Below, piece by piece: positions 18,366-27,951 of a DNA stretch of 64,000 nt (its first letter is position 1; each line of letters opens with the position of its first letter). The position numbers were made by a program, and so were the translations under genes. The DNA is from Vibrio sp. qd031 (GTDB lineage Bacteria > Pseudomonadota > Gammaproteobacteria > Enterobacterales > Vibrionaceae): contig NZ_JXQD01000029.1 in assembly GCF_002100145.1 (NCBI RefSeq), positions 1-64,000 of the forward strand, given 5' to 3'. The notes beneath the pieces are model-generated. The model did no database searches. It saw only the letters and a program-made list of their open reading frames with translations, and was not told the origin of the DNA.

Positions 18366-18412
18366 ACAGGCAAGGGAATGCGATTACTCATTTAAAAGGA
18401 CCCAAGGCAACG

Positions 18413-19174
18413 ATGGCTTACCAACGGATTAGACAGCCCAAACTTTCAGACGTTATTGAGCAGGAACTTGAACGCTCAATACTGGAGGGCACTCTGTCTC
18501 CTGGCCAACAGTTACCTCCAGAGCGCGAACTAGCGAAGCAGTTCGATGTCTCTCGCCCCTCTATCAGAGAAGCTATTCAGAGATTAGAAGCCAAAAAACT
18601 ACTGACTCGTAAACAAGGTGGCGGCACTTTTGTTAGTGAAACGCTCAGCACCAATTTTTCTGACCCTTTGCTGAATTTATTATCCACTCATCCTGAGACA
18701 CAGCTGGACCTTCTAGAAACGCGTCATGCGATGGAAGGGATAGCAGCGTACTACGCGGCTTTACGTGGTACTGAAGAGGATATGGAAAGCATCAAGGCTG
18801 CCTGTAAAGCAATAGAAGCACAGCAAGGTGACATCAACGCCGAATCAAAAGCGGTGATGAACCTATTAGTAAGCATCTGTGAAGCGGCGCATAACGTTGT
18901 TCTGCTTCACATTATCCGAAGTCTTGCCCCCTTGCTTGAGCAAAATATTGAACAGAATCTAGAATTGCTGCATCGCCGTGAAGAAGCGATACAGCGAGTA
19001 AACAACCACAGAGCCAACATAGTGAATGCGATTGTTTCTGGGCAACCAGAAAAAGCCCGTGAAATGTCACACTCACATCTGGCCTACATTGAAGAAACGT
19101 TGTTGGACTTAACCAAAGAAGAGAGCCGCAGAGAGCGATCTTTACGTCGAGTTCAGCAGGGTGGTGAGTCGTAG
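18413..19174 (+). CDS. pdhR: pyruvate dehydrogenase complex repressor PdhR (GntR/FadR family)
   Basis: A 253-residue repressor. The N-terminal winged HTH is visible ([20 protein letters not shown], then [19 protein letters not shown]). An all-helical FadR-type effector domain (FCD) follows from about residue 90. In the family pyruvate releases DNA binding. The frame is open to 18350, but [17 protein letters not shown] is the conserved start and gives the E. coli-like length; the longer version would begin inside the operator. It is 38 nt upstream of aceE with no terminator, so pdhR-aceE-aceF form one operon. Confidence 0.96.
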   Translation: MAYQRIRQPKLSDVIEQELERSILEGTLSPGQQLPPERELAKQFDVSRPSIREAIQRLEAKKLLTRKQGGGTFVSETLSTNFSDPLLNLLSTHPETQLDLLETRHAMEGIAAYYAALRGTEEDMESIKAACKAIEAQQGDINAESKAVMNLLVSICEAAHNVVLLHIIRSLAPLLEQNIEQNLELLHRREEAIQRVNNHRANIVNAIVSGQPEKAREMSHSHLAYIEETLLDLTKEESRRERSLRRVQQGGES

Positions 19175-19212
19175 GATTTACCTGAAAATAATACACAAAA
19201 GGAAACTAGTAC

Positions 19213-21876
19213 ATGTCTGATATGAAGCATGACGTTGACACGGTAGAAACTCAGGAGTGGCTTGCTGCACTTGAATCTGTCGTTCGTGAAGAAGGGGTTG
19301 AACGCGCACAGTACATTCTAGAAACGATACTAGATAAAGCGCGTCTAGATGGCGTTGATATGCCTACAGGTATCAACACCAACTACATCAACACGATTCC
19401 AGCAGCGCAAGAGCCCGCTTACCCTGGTGATGTTACTCTTGAACGTCGTATTCGTTCGATCATTCGCTGGAACGCAATCATGATTGTGCTTCGCGCGTCG
19501 AAAAAAGACCTAGACCTTGGCGGTCACATGGCGTCATATCAGTCTGCAGCTGCTTTCTACGAAGTTTGTTTCAACCACTTCTTCCGCGCTCCAAACGAGA
19601 CAGACGGTGGCGATCTTGTTTACTACCAAGGTCACATCTCTCCAGGCATATACTCTCGCGCATTTGTTGAAGGTCGATTGACCGAAGAGCAACTGGATAA
19701 CTTCCGTCAAGAAGTGGATGGTAAAGGTATTCCTTCTTACCCGCACCCTAAACTGATGCCTGAATTTTGGCAGTTCCCAACAGTTTCTATGGGGCTTGGT
19801 CCTATCTCTGCTATCTATCAAGCTCGTTTCCTTAAGTACCTTGAAGGCCGTGGCCTAAAAGAGACTGGCGCACAACGCGTGTACGCCTTCCTCGGTGACG
19901 GTGAGATGGATGAGCCAGAATCACGCGGTGCTATCTCATTTGCTTCACGGGAAAAACTCGACAACCTATGTTTCCTAATCAACTGTAACCTACAGCGCTT
20001 AGATGGCCCTGTTATGGGTAACGGTAGCATCATTCAAGAGCTAGAAGGTCTATTTAAAGGCGCTGGCTGGAATGTGGTTAAGGTTATCTGGGGCAGCAAC
20101 TGGGATGCACTACTGGCGAAAGACACCACGGGTAAGCTTCTTCAGTTGATGAACGAAACCATTGACGGTGATTATCAAACTTTCAAATCTAAAGATGGCG
20201 CTTACGTGCGTGAGCATTTCTTTGGTAAATACCCAGAAACAGCGGCATTGGTTGCCGATATGACCGATGACGAAATATTCGCACTTAAGCGTGGTGGTCA
20301 CGATTCATCGAAACTGTTCGCGGCATTCAACAACGCGAAAGAAACCAACGGCAAGCCAACGGTTATCCTTGCTAAGACTGTTAAAGGTTACGGCATGGGC
20401 GATGCGGCTGAAGGTAAGAACATCGCACACGGTGTGAAGAAAATGGACATGACTCACGTTCAACACCTACGTGACCGTCTAGGCCTAGAAGACCTTCTTT
20501 CGGATGACAAAATTGCAGAGCTGCCTTATTTGAAGTTAGAAGAAGGCACGCCAGAGTACGACTACCTGCACGCGCGTCGTAAGGCGCTACACGGTTACAC
20601 ACCAGCACGTAGTCCTAAGTTTACCCAAGAATTTAAAGTGCCAGAATTAGAGGCGTTTGCTCCGCTACTTGGCGAGCAAAAGCGTGATATCTCGACCACA
20701 ATGGCTTATGTTCGTACGCTAAACATCCTGCTTAAAGATAAGAACATTGGTAAGAACATCGTTCCTATCATCTGTGATGAAGCACGTACCTTTGGTATGG
20801 AAGGTCTGTTCCGTCAGGTGGGTATTTACAACCCACACGGCCAAGACTACACGCCAGAAGATAAGGGCATTGTGTCATACTACAAAGAAGCGACCTCAGG
20901 TCAGGTTCTTCAAGAAGGCATCAACGAGCTAGGTTCAATGGCATCTTGGGTTGCGGCTGCAACGTCTTACAGCACCAACAACCTACCGATGATCCCGTTC
21001 TACATCTACTACTCAATGTTTGGTTTCCAACGTATTGGCGACATGGCATGGCTAGCAGGTGACCAACAAGCGCGTGGCTTCCTTTTGGGTGCTACTGCTG
21101 GTCGTACAACACTAAACGGTGAAGGTCTGCAGCACGAAGATGGTCACTCGCACATTCAAGCGAATACGATCCCTAACTGTATCTCGTACGACCCAACGTT
21201 TGCTTATGAGCTTGCCGTTATCATGCAAGACGGTATCCGTCGCATGTACGGTCCAGATCAAGAGAACGTTTACTACTACCTAACGGTAATGAACGAGAAC
21301 TACGCAATGCCAGCAATGCCAGAAGGCGCTGAAGAAGGCATCCGTAAAGGTATCTACAAGCTAGAAACACACGCGGGCAGCAAAGGCAAAGTTCAGCTAA
21401 TGAGCTCAGGCACCATTATGAACGAAGCGCGCAAAGCGGCTGTAATTCTAAGTGAAGAGTACGGTGTTGCTTCTGACGTGTTCTCAGTAACGTCGTTTAA
21501 CGAACTGACTCGCGATGGCCAAGCGGTTGAGCGTGACAACATGCTTCACCCAGAAGCTGAAGAGAAAGTACCTTACATTACAACAGTACTAGGTAAAGAG
21601 CCTGCAATTGCGGTTACGGACTACATGAAGAACTACGCTGAGCAAGTACGTGCTTACATGCCAAGCGAGTCTTACAAAGTGCTGGGTACTGATGGCTTTG
21701 GTCGCTCTGACAGCCGTGCAAACTTACGTCGCCACTTTGAAGTTAACGCCGGTTACATTGTTGTTGCCGCGCTAACAGAGTTGGCAAAACGTGGTGATAT
21801 TGAAAAGTCTGTGGTTGCAGAAGCCATCGCTAAGTTTGATATCGACACTGAAAAAACTAACCCACAGTACGCTTAA
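19213..21876 (+). CDS. aceE: pyruvate dehydrogenase E1 component
   Basis: An 887-residue homodimeric ThDP enzyme that decarboxylates pyruvate and transfers the acetyl group to lipoyl-AceF. The ThDP/Mg2+ motif is GDGEMDEPESRGAISFASRE (from about residue 229), continuing to an NCNLQRLDGPV segment. GHISPGIYSRAFVEGRL and the LQHEDGHSHIQANTIPNCIS stretch carry family active-site histidines. Length equals E. coli AceE. The ribosome site AAAGGAAA supports the ATG. Strongly biased codons and conserved sequence suggest high expression. It is followed 30 nt later by aceF. Confidence 0.99.
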   Translation: MSDMKHDVDTVETQEWLAALESVVREEGVERAQYILETILDKARLDGVDMPTGINTNYINTIPAAQEPAYPGDVTLERRIRSIIRWNAIMIVLRASKKDLDLGGHMASYQSAAAFYEVCFNHFFRAPNETDGGDLVYYQGHISPGIYSRAFVEGRLTEEQLDNFRQEVDGKGIPSYPHPKLMPEFWQFPTVSMGLGPISAIYQARFLKYLEGRGLKETGAQRVYAFLGDGEMDEPESRGAISFASREKLDNLCFLINCNLQRLDGPVMGNGSIIQELEGLFKGAGWNVVKVIWGSNWDALLAKDTTGKLLQLMNETIDGDYQTFKSKDGAYVREHFFGKYPETAALVADMTDDEIFALKRGGHDSSKLFAAFNNAKETNGKPTVILAKTVKGYGMGDAAEGKNIAHGVKKMDMTHVQHLRDRLGLEDLLSDDKIAELPYLKLEEGTPEYDYLHARRKALHGYTPARSPKFTQEFKVPELEAFAPLLGEQKRDISTTMAYVRTLNILLKDKNIGKNIVPIICDEARTFGMEGLFRQVGIYNPHGQDYTPEDKGIVSYYKEATSGQVLQEGINELGSMASWVAAATSYSTNNLPMIPFYIYYSMFGFQRIGDMAWLAGDQQARGFLLGATAGRTTLNGEGLQHEDGHSHIQANTIPNCISYDPTFAYELAVIMQDGIRRMYGPDQENVYYYLTVMNENYAMPAMPEGAEEGIRKGIYKLETHAGSKGKVQLMSSGTIMNEARKAAVILSEEYGVASDVFSVTSFNELTRDGQAVERDNMLHPEAEEKVPYITTVLGKEPAIAVTDYMKNYAEQVRAYMPSESYKVLGTDGFGRSDSRANLRRHFEVNAGYIVVAALTELAKRGDIEKSVVAEAIAKFDIDTEKTNPQYA

Positions 21877-21906
21877 TACAGCGCATTAATAGAAGGTAAA
21901 TAAGCA

Positions 21907-23799
21907 ATGGCAATCGAAATTAATGTACCTGACATCGGTGCTGATGAGGTTGAAGTTACTGAGATTCTTGTAAGCGTTGGCGACAAGGTTGAAGAAGAAC
22001 AGTCCCTAATTACTGTTGAAGGCGACAAAGCCTCAATGGAAGTACCTGCGTCTCAAGCAGGTGTTGTAAAAGAGATCAAAGTCGCTGAAGGCGACAACGT
22101 GACCACTGGCTCACTGATCATGATATTTGAAGCAGACTCAGCGGCACCTGCTGCTGAAGCACCTGCGGCTGCGCCAGTCGCTGCCGCGTCGCCTGCTGCT
22201 AGCGAATTGGTCGAAGTGAACGTACCAGACATCGGCGATGATGAAGTGGAAGTCACTGAAATCATGGTTGCTGTTGGCGATAGCATTGACGAAGAGCAAT
22301 CGCTACTGACTGTTGAAGGCGATAAAGCCTCAATGGAAGTACCAGCACCATTTGCGGGCACGCTTAAAGAGATCAAAGTCGCTGAAGGCGACAAAGTGAC
22401 CACTGGCTCACTGATCATGGTATTCGAAACAGTAGCAACTGGCGCGCCAGCAGCAGCTCCTGAAGCGGCAGCACCAGCGGCGGCGGCTGCCGCTGTTTCA
22501 GCATCCGGAGCGCCGGAACGTCAAGAAGTAAACGTGCCGGATATCGGTGGTGACGAAGTTGAAGTGACTGAAATCATGGTTGCTGTGGGCGACAGCGTGG
22601 ACGAAGAGCAATCTTTGTTAACCGTTGAAGGCGACAAAGCCTCAATGGAAGTACCAGCGCCATTTGCTGGCACCATTAAAGAGATTAAAGTAGCTGAAGG
22701 CGACACAGTCTCTACTGGCTCTCTCATCATGGTATTCGAGACTCAGTCAGCGGCACCTGCTGCTGCCCCAGTAGCAAGCGCACCGGCTGCCGCAGCTCCA
22801 GCACCGAAGGCAGCAGAGCCCGCGTCGGCGGCACCTGCTGCATCAACGGGCGATTTTAAAGACAATCACGAGTACGCACATGCATCTCCTGTGGTTCGTC
22901 GTATCGCTCGTGAGTTTGGTGTAAACCTATCTAAAGTGAAAGGCACAGGCCGTAAGAGTCGTATTCTTAAAGAAGACGTTCAGTCTTACGTAAAAGATGC
23001 GCTTAAACGCCTAGAATCTGGTGCAGCTGCATCAGGTAAAGGCGATGGCTCAGCGCTGGGTCTACTGCCTTGGCCAAAAGTCGACTTCACTAAGTTTGGT
23101 GAAGTCGAAGAGCAGAAGCTTTCTAAGATCAAGAAAATTTCTGGTGCTAACCTACATCGTAACTGGGTGATGATCCCGCACGTTACTCAGTGGGATAATG
23201 CCGATATCACCGAGCTAGAAAGATTCCGTAAAGAGCAAAACGCGGTAGAAGCGAAGAAAGAGTCTGGCGTTAAGATCACACCACTTGTATTCATTATGAA
23301 AGCGGTAGCGAAAGCGCTAGAAGCCTTCCCTGCGTTTAACTCGTCGTTGTCAGAAGACGGTGAGAGCATCATCTTGAAGAAATACGTAAATGTGGGCATC
23401 GCCGTTGATACTCCTAATGGTCTAGTTGTACCTGTCTTTAAAGACGTGAATAAGAAAGGCATTTACGAGCTATCAGAAGAGCTTATGGTGATTTCTAAGA
23501 AAGCACGTTCGGGTAAATTGACCGCTGGCGATATGCAAGGTGGCTGCTTTACTATTTCAAGCCTTGGCGGCATTGGCGGCACGGCGTTTACGCCAATCGT
23601 TAACGCACCAGAAGTGGGTATCCTTGGGGTATCTAAGTCTGAGATGAAGCCTGTGTGGAACGGTAAAGAGTTTGAACCGCGTCTGCAACTGCCACTGTCA
23701 TTGTCCTACGATCACCGAGTGATCGATGGCGCTGAAGGTGCACGTTTTATTACGTACCTAAACGGTTGCCTATCTGACATCCGTCGCTTGGTTCTATAA
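21907..23799 (+). CDS. aceF: pyruvate dehydrogenase E2, dihydrolipoyl acetyltransferase
   Basis: A 630-residue core subunit of the PDH complex. Three lipoyl domains occur at about 2-75, 102-175 and 206-279, each with [10 protein letters not shown]; the lipoylated lysines are K41, K140 and K244. Ala/Pro linkers separate them. The E1/E3-binding domain (about 325-362; [19 protein letters not shown]) is followed by the catalytic domain (about 395-630) with [15 protein letters not shown] near the end. The repeated lipoyl domains are also highly alike in DNA sequence. It lies 30 nt after aceE; lpd follows after 232 nt. Confidence 0.99.
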   Translation: MAIEINVPDIGADEVEVTEILVSVGDKVEEEQSLITVEGDKASMEVPASQAGVVKEIKVAEGDNVTTGSLIMIFEADSAAPAAEAPAAAPVAAASPAASELVEVNVPDIGDDEVEVTEIMVAVGDSIDEEQSLLTVEGDKASMEVPAPFAGTLKEIKVAEGDKVTTGSLIMVFETVATGAPAAAPEAAAPAAAAAAVSASGAPERQEVNVPDIGGDEVEVTEIMVAVGDSVDEEQSLLTVEGDKASMEVPAPFAGTIKEIKVAEGDTVSTGSLIMVFETQSAAPAAAPVASAPAAAAPAPKAAEPASAAPAASTGDFKDNHEYAHASPVVRRIAREFGVNLSKVKGTGRKSRILKEDVQSYVKDALKRLESGAAASGKGDGSALGLLPWPKVDFTKFGEVEEQKLSKIKKISGANLHRNWVMIPHVTQWDNADITELERFRKEQNAVEAKKESGVKITPLVFIMKAVAKALEAFPAFNSSLSEDGESIILKKYVNVGIAVDTPNGLVVPVFKDVNKKGIYELSEELMVISKKARSGKLTAGDMQGGCFTISSLGGIGGTAFTPIVNAPEVGILGVSKSEMKPVWNGKEFEPRLQLPLSLSYDHRVIDGAEGARFITYLNGCLSDIRRLVL

Positions 23800-23942
23800 C
23801 ACTACATACTATTGCCATCTTGCTAACGCATGATGGCAATTTACATTATGACAGACACATTTTGGTGCAGCGCAATTGAAAACCGGCGCTAGAGTAAACC
23901 GAAGTGTTGTCTAGCTCACAGCCCAAAGGGATTTATTTTTTA

Positions 23943-23965
23943 ATCTGTTAACAAGTTTGTAAACT
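23943..23965. promoter_or_regulatory. ArcA-like direct repeat upstream of lpd (candidate)
   Basis: The aceF-lpd gap (23800-24031) contains GTTAAC-N6-GTAAAC, resembling the GTTAA direct repeats of ArcA sites. ArcA represses lpd in E. coli. No convincing -35/-10 pair could be fixed, so this is weak. Confidence 0.3.
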
Positions 23966-24031
23966 GTTGGCGCCCCAAGAAAAATAAGATACCCATCGAG
24001 CTGTTAGGGATAATGACTACAAGAGGTCAAA

Positions 24032-25456
24032 ATGAGCAAAGAAATTAAAGCCCAGGTTGTTGTACTTGGTTCTGGTCCTGCAGGATATTCAGCGGCATTC
24101 CGTTGCGCAGACCTTGGTTTAGAAACTGTACTTATCGAACGTTACAGCACCCTAGGTGGTGTTTGTCTAAACGTTGGTTGTATTCCATCGAAAGCCCTTC
24201 TTCACGTTTCTAAAGTGATCGAAGAAGCCAAAGCAATGGCCGAACACGGTGTCGTATTTGGTGAGCCTCAAACCGACATCAGCAAGATCCGTATCTGGAA
24301 AGACAAAGTGGTTGATCAGCTAACCGGTGGTCTTTCTGGCATGGCGAAAATGCGTAACGTGACTGTGGTTAACGGTTACGGTAAGTTTACTGGCCCTAAC
24401 ACTATCGCTGTTGAAGGTGAGGAGAGCGCAACAGTGACCTTCGATAACGCGATTATCGCAGCGGGTTCACGCCCAATCAAACTGCCATTTATCCCACATG
24501 AAGACCCACGTATTTGGGATTCTACGGACGCACTTGAGCTTAACGAAGTACCAGAAAAACTACTCATCATGGGTGGTGGTATCATCGGTCTAGAAATGGG
24601 AACTGTGTATCACTCTCTAGGTTCAAAAGTGGAAGTGGTTGAGATGTTCGACCAAGTGATCCCTGCGGCAGACAAAGACATTGTTAAGGTGTACACCAAG
24701 CGCATTAAGAACAAGTTCCACTTGATGCTAGAAACCAAAGTAACCGCAGTAGAAGCGCGTGAAGACGGTATCTACGTATCAATGGAAGGCAAGAAAGCAC
24801 CAGCAGAGCCAGTGCGTTACGACGCTGTGCTTGTTGCTATCGGCCGTGTTCCAAATGGCAAGATGCTTGACGCTGAACAAGCGGGCCTCGAAGTGGATGA
24901 GCGCGGTTTCATCAACGTTGATAAGCAGCTTCGCACCAACGTTGACCACATCTTCGCTATCGGTGATATCGTTGGTCAGCCTATGCTTGCGCACAAAGGT
25001 GTGCATGAAGGTCACGTAGCCGCTGAGGTTATTGCGGGTAAGAAACACTACTTCGATCCTAAAGTAATCCCATCGATTGCGTACACCGAGCCAGAAGTGG
25101 CGTGGGTAGGTAAAACAGAGAAAGAAGCGAAAGCCGAAGGCATTAACTACGAGACAGCGTCTTTCCCATGGGCTGCTTCAGGCCGTGCTATCGCTTCTGA
25201 CTGTTCAGACGGTGTGACCAAGCTTATCTTTGACAAAGACACTCACCGTGTGATTGGTGGTGCTGTAGTGGGTACCAACGGTGGTGAACTGCTTGGCGAA
25301 ATAGGCTTAGCGATTGAAATGGGTTGTGATGCAGAAGATATCGCACTGACCATTCACGCTCACCCAACCCTACACGAATCTGTAGGTCTAGCGGCAGAAG
25401 TGTTTGAAGGCTCAATTACCGACCTTCCAAACAAAAAAGCGGTTAAGAAAAAGTAA
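24032..25456 (+). CDS. lpd: dihydrolipoyl dehydrogenase (E3)
   Basis: A 474-residue FAD enzyme that reoxidises dihydrolipoamide in the PDH and 2-oxoglutarate dehydrogenase complexes and the glycine cleavage system. It shows the FAD motif VVLGSGPAGYSAAFRCADLG, the redox disulphide in GGVCLNVGCIPSKALLH, the NAD motif IMGGGIIGLEMGTV, the second FAD motif IFAIGDIVG, and the catalytic HAHPTLHES near the C-terminus. AGAGG precedes the ATG. The 232-nt gap from aceF suggests an additional promoter, as in E. coli, so E3 can also serve other complexes. A strong terminator follows. Confidence 0.99.
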   Translation: MSKEIKAQVVVLGSGPAGYSAAFRCADLGLETVLIERYSTLGGVCLNVGCIPSKALLHVSKVIEEAKAMAEHGVVFGEPQTDISKIRIWKDKVVDQLTGGLSGMAKMRNVTVVNGYGKFTGPNTIAVEGEESATVTFDNAIIAAGSRPIKLPFIPHEDPRIWDSTDALELNEVPEKLLIMGGGIIGLEMGTVYHSLGSKVEVVEMFDQVIPAADKDIVKVYTKRIKNKFHLMLETKVTAVEAREDGIYVSMEGKKAPAEPVRYDAVLVAIGRVPNGKMLDAEQAGLEVDERGFINVDKQLRTNVDHIFAIGDIVGQPMLAHKGVHEGHVAAEVIAGKKHYFDPKVIPSIAYTEPEVAWVGKTEKEAKAEGINYETASFPWAASGRAIASDCSDGVTKLIFDKDTHRVIGGAVVGTNGGELLGEIGLAIEMGCDAEDIALTIHAHPTLHESVGLAAEVFEGSITDLPNKKAVKKK

Positions 25457-25473
25457 GCAGTAATAAATGTTAA

Positions 25474-25505
25474 AAAGACCAAGCAGTATGCTTGGTCTTT
25501 TTTTA
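25474..25505. terminator. terminator between lpd and luxR-type gene
   Basis: AAGACCAAGCA and TGCTTGGTCTT form an 11-bp stem around GTA, followed by TTTTTTT; a left-hand A run makes it usable in both directions. Confidence 0.92.
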
Positions 25506-25539
25506 TGCTGTCTAAAAATAAAATGAGTGTCTTATCAGA

Positions 25540-26181
25540 CTAAAAACGAACGAAGCGAGACGCATTTGGTGCGTGTTGATAAATGCAAAGCATATCAAAT
25601 ATACTGGTACGCATTCGTTTGAGCTCGCGTTGACTGTGGTTTCTGTTTGCTTGTGTGAATAGCATATACACCAGTGCGTACAACATATTCACTAGATCCG
25701 TCGCTTGGTGTTGGTCACAGACCTCTCCACGGACCATAGCTCGCTCAAACATATTTTCAAGATGCTTTGATACGGCATTGTTAGAAGAGACGAATAGCGG
25801 CCCTAGATCGTGTCTCGCTGACGCGCTCCATTCAAACCAAATATGCAGCCAGTATTGTTCGTCCTTTACCAACTTAATGATGCCGTTTGATATTCGATCG
25901 ATGTTCTTACGAACGCTTTCTCGCTCGTCAATAGAGTCGACAATAAATCGTTCAAATCTTTGTACGACCTGTTGCAGTACCTGATCAAGTAGATCCTCTC
26001 GACTCTGGAAGTAATTAAAGACAGTGGCGACGGAGACCCCTGCTGCTTGTGCAATTTCTGTATGGCCACAACGACCAATGCCCTGCATCGCAAATACACG
26101 CATTGACTGCTCGAGGAGATCTTGCTTTCTCTTATGAGGCGTCAATCGAGTGCGTTTTGCTTTGACCTCGATAGAATTCAT
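25540..26181 (-). CDS. LuxR/HapR/OpaR-type TetR family quorum-sensing master regulator
   Basis: A 213-residue TetR protein. The HTH is close to LuxR/HapR (GIGRCGHTEIAQAAGVSVAT, then VFNYFQSREDLLDQVL), and the core shows WFEWSASARHDLGPLFV, RGEVCDQHQATDLVNMLY and DMLCIYQ, diagnostic of this subfamily. In vibrios it is the high-density regulator of bioluminescence, biofilm, protease and virulence genes. The position beside lpd and hpt matches hapR/opaR loci. The frame extends to TTG 26196, but ATG 26181 has AGG 7 nt before it. About eight extra residues (APNASRFVRF) lie at the C-terminus. Its leader carries a probable Qrr target. Confidence 0.92.
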   Translation of the reverse strand: MNSIEVKAKRTRLTPHKRKQDLLEQSMRVFAMQGIGRCGHTEIAQAAGVSVATVFNYFQSREDLLDQVLQQVVQRFERFIVDSIDERESVRKNIDRISNGIIKLVKDEQYWLHIWFEWSASARHDLGPLFVSSNNAVSKHLENMFERAMVRGEVCDQHQATDLVNMLYALVYMLFTQANRNHSQRELKRMRTSIFDMLCIYQHAPNASRFVRF

Positions 26182-26188
26182 AGTATTA

Positions 26189-26205
26189 CCTGCCAACGGT
26201 ATGAC
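26189..26205 (-). promoter_or_regulatory. probable Qrr small-RNA target overlapping the luxR-type ribosome site
   Basis: Reading the minus strand, GTCAT-ACC-GTTGGCAGG ends inside the Shine-Dalgarno. GTCA and GTTGGC-AGG are complementary to the conserved Qrr segment (CC-GCCAAC-TGAC as I recall it) with a looped-out ATACC stretch. Qrr pairing at this place blocks translation of known luxR/hapR mRNAs. Confidence 0.55.
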
Positions 26206-26255
26206 TTGATTAGCAACATGATGTTTTATCTTTATTAGTGTTTGCTAAAACAAGC

Positions 26256-26271
26256 TTATTATTATCAATAG
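26256..26271. promoter_or_regulatory. candidate LuxR/HapR autoregulatory site
   Basis: TTATTATTATCAATAG resembles the LuxR-family consensus halves TTATTGATAA/TTATCAATAA. The divergent gap (26182-26479) is AT-rich, so chance matches are likely. A second ATTGAT occurs near 26300. Confidence 0.3.
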
Positions 26272-26479
26272 TTTATTTTTTATAGTGCCTTAATAAGTGT
26301 ATTGATGCATATTTGTCTGTCAAATAGTCTTGCTCAATTTTGTTAAGAAAGTTTGCCTCATTATGCAATCGCTAGTGCTAGAATAATCGAGTTTTCTATA
26401 CGTAGTGATATTAGGTCGGCTATAGTTACACTTTCTATGGCCAACATAAGGTCACGTCACCTAAAAAAATGAGAGACAA

Positions 26480-27010
26480 ATGAAGCATACAGTAGAGGTA
26501 ATGATCTCTGAACAGGACGTTACAGAGCGTATAAATCAATTAGGACAATCTATTAGCGAGCACTACAGTGGAAGTGAAGACCTTGTCATTGTCGGCTTGC
26601 TGCGCGGTTCATACGTGTTCATGGCAGACCTCTCTCGTCAGTTGACGGTAAATCACAGTGTCGACTTCATGACGGCATCGAGTTACGGGAACTCCATGGA
26701 AAGCTCTCGTGACGTCCGTATCCTAAAAGATCTCGATGACGACATTAAAGGAAAAGATGCATTGCTTGTCGAGGACATTATCGATACGGGTAACACGCTA
26801 AGTAAAGTGTGCGAAATTCTTTCTATTCGAGAACCAAAATCTATCCAAGTTGCAACACTTCTTGATAAACCTTCACGTCGCGAAGTTCTAGTGGATGCTA
26901 AATGGATAGGGTTTGAAATCCCGGATGAGTTTGTTGTCGGTGTTGGTATCGATTATGCTCAGAAATATCGCAACCTTCCATACATTGGCAAGGTTGTACC
27001 TCTGGATTAA
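26480..27010 (+). CDS. hpt: hypoxanthine phosphoribosyltransferase
   Basis: A 176-residue purine-salvage enzyme that makes IMP (and some GMP) from hypoxanthine or guanine and PRPP. The PRPP loop [16 protein letters not shown] (about residues 96-111), the [12 protein letters not shown] segment and the C-terminal [21 protein letters not shown] identify the family. The AGAGACAA region precedes the ATG. It is divergent from the luxR-type gene across 298 nt and convergent with can, sharing one terminator. Confidence 0.97.
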   Translation: MKHTVEVMISEQDVTERINQLGQSISEHYSGSEDLVIVGLLRGSYVFMADLSRQLTVNHSVDFMTASSYGNSMESSRDVRILKDLDDDIKGKDALLVEDIIDTGNTLSKVCEILSIREPKSIQVATLLDKPSRREVLVDAKWIGFEIPDEFVVGVGIDYAQKYRNLPYIGKVVPLD

Positions 27011-27054
27011 GTTAGAGAGCCCTAGGGGCAATCTGTGAAGGTCTAAATAAAATA

Positions 27055-27080
27055 ACAAGGGACGCGTTTGCGTCCCTTTT
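27055..27080. terminator. bidirectional terminator between hpt and can
   Basis: AAGGGACGC and GCGTCCCTT pair around GTTT, followed by TTTT; the left side is A-rich. The can stop codon begins at the adjacent base. Confidence 0.92.
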
Positions 27081-27740
27081 TTAGTCCTGAAGCTTGTCCG
27101 CTAATATTAGCTTTAGAGATTTTTGGTACGCAGCTTCAAGCGCAGCGTGGCTGGATGCGTTTATGCCAATGTCTCGTAATTTTCCATTTCCGATCCCGTA
27201 AATCATGCCGTGCACTTCAACCTTTTGCTTGCGCTCCCATGCGCTGCGTAAAATGGTTGAGTTGCCTAGATTGTAGACTTGCTCGGCGACATTAATTTCG
27301 CACAGTTTGTTAGCCCACTCTTGCTCTGGGTACTGAGTGAGCCAGTCTTTATATTTCAAGAAAAGGTCGCGAATGTGCAATATCCAGTTATTGATTAACC
27401 CAAGATTAGGGTTATCAATTGCGGCTTGAACACCACCGCAGCCATAGTGCCCACAGACAATAATGTGTTTAACGTGCAATACATCAACCGCGTATTGGAC
27501 CACTGACAAACAGTTAAGGTCGGTATGGATTACTTGGTTAGCCACGTTGCGGTGTACAAATAGATCGCCAGAATAGAGACCTGTTAGGCGCTCAGCAGGT
27601 ACTCGGCTGTCTGAGCAACCAATCCACAAAAAGTCTGGGTGTTGGCCTTTTTCAAGCTGCTCAAAAAACGCAGGATCTTCTTTCTTTATTGATTCTGACC
27701 ATTTTGCATTGTTTTCAATCAGTTGTTTTAGCTTTGGCAT
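27081..27740 (-). CDS. can: beta-class carbonic anhydrase
   Basis: A 219-residue zinc enzyme interconverting CO2 and bicarbonate. Zinc ligands are Cys42 (GCSDSRVP), His98 and Cys101 (CGHYGCGG), with the Asp44-Arg46 dyad. In the E. coli-type enzyme Asp44 gates zinc coordination. It supplies bicarbonate to biotin carboxylases and PEP carboxylase. It is divergent from a SulP transporter across 211 nt and convergent with hpt. The hpt-can-yadGH order of E. coli is kept, with the SulP gene inserted. Confidence 0.97.
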   Translation of the reverse strand: MPKLKQLIENNAKWSESIKKEDPAFFEQLEKGQHPDFLWIGCSDSRVPAERLTGLYSGDLFVHRNVANQVIHTDLNCLSVVQYAVDVLHVKHIIVCGHYGCGGVQAAIDNPNLGLINNWILHIRDLFLKYKDWLTQYPEQEWANKLCEINVAEQVYNLGNSTILRSAWERKQKVEVHGMIYGIGNGKLRDIGINASSHAALEAAYQKSLKLILADKLQD

Positions 27741-27951
27741 AGTGGATACTCACATGAACAATAGCTTGATGCTAAACGATTGCGTAGCAAAAATCACTAG
27801 TTCTTATAAGGGATTAAACTGATCGGAGCATCGCTCGAATAAACTGGTCGGGTGACCAAATATTATTTAACTCTCCATCAACATCATGCTAAAAAATTGG
27901 TAATATCGCAGCGTTTACCTTTCAACACAGAAGTACAGGGACAGTAGTTTG

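Larger units (their letters stand above)
17950..18412. other. long intergenic region, nadC to pdhR
   Basis: About 460 nt without a convincing gene. It holds two PdhR-type boxes (18213-18227 and 18347-18365), an FNR-like site (18284-18295) and a lone ATTGGT half-site near 18311. A small inverted repeat ATTACT/AGTAAT lies near 18058-18075. No ampD reading frame or remnant is recognisable. Confidence 0.7.

Noticed and set aside
22053..22730. Direct repeats of about 300 nt that might suggest a CRISPR or satellite, with minus-strand reading frames
   Set aside because: They encode the three lipoyl domains of AceF. Period and conservation follow the protein domains, with no spacer structure.
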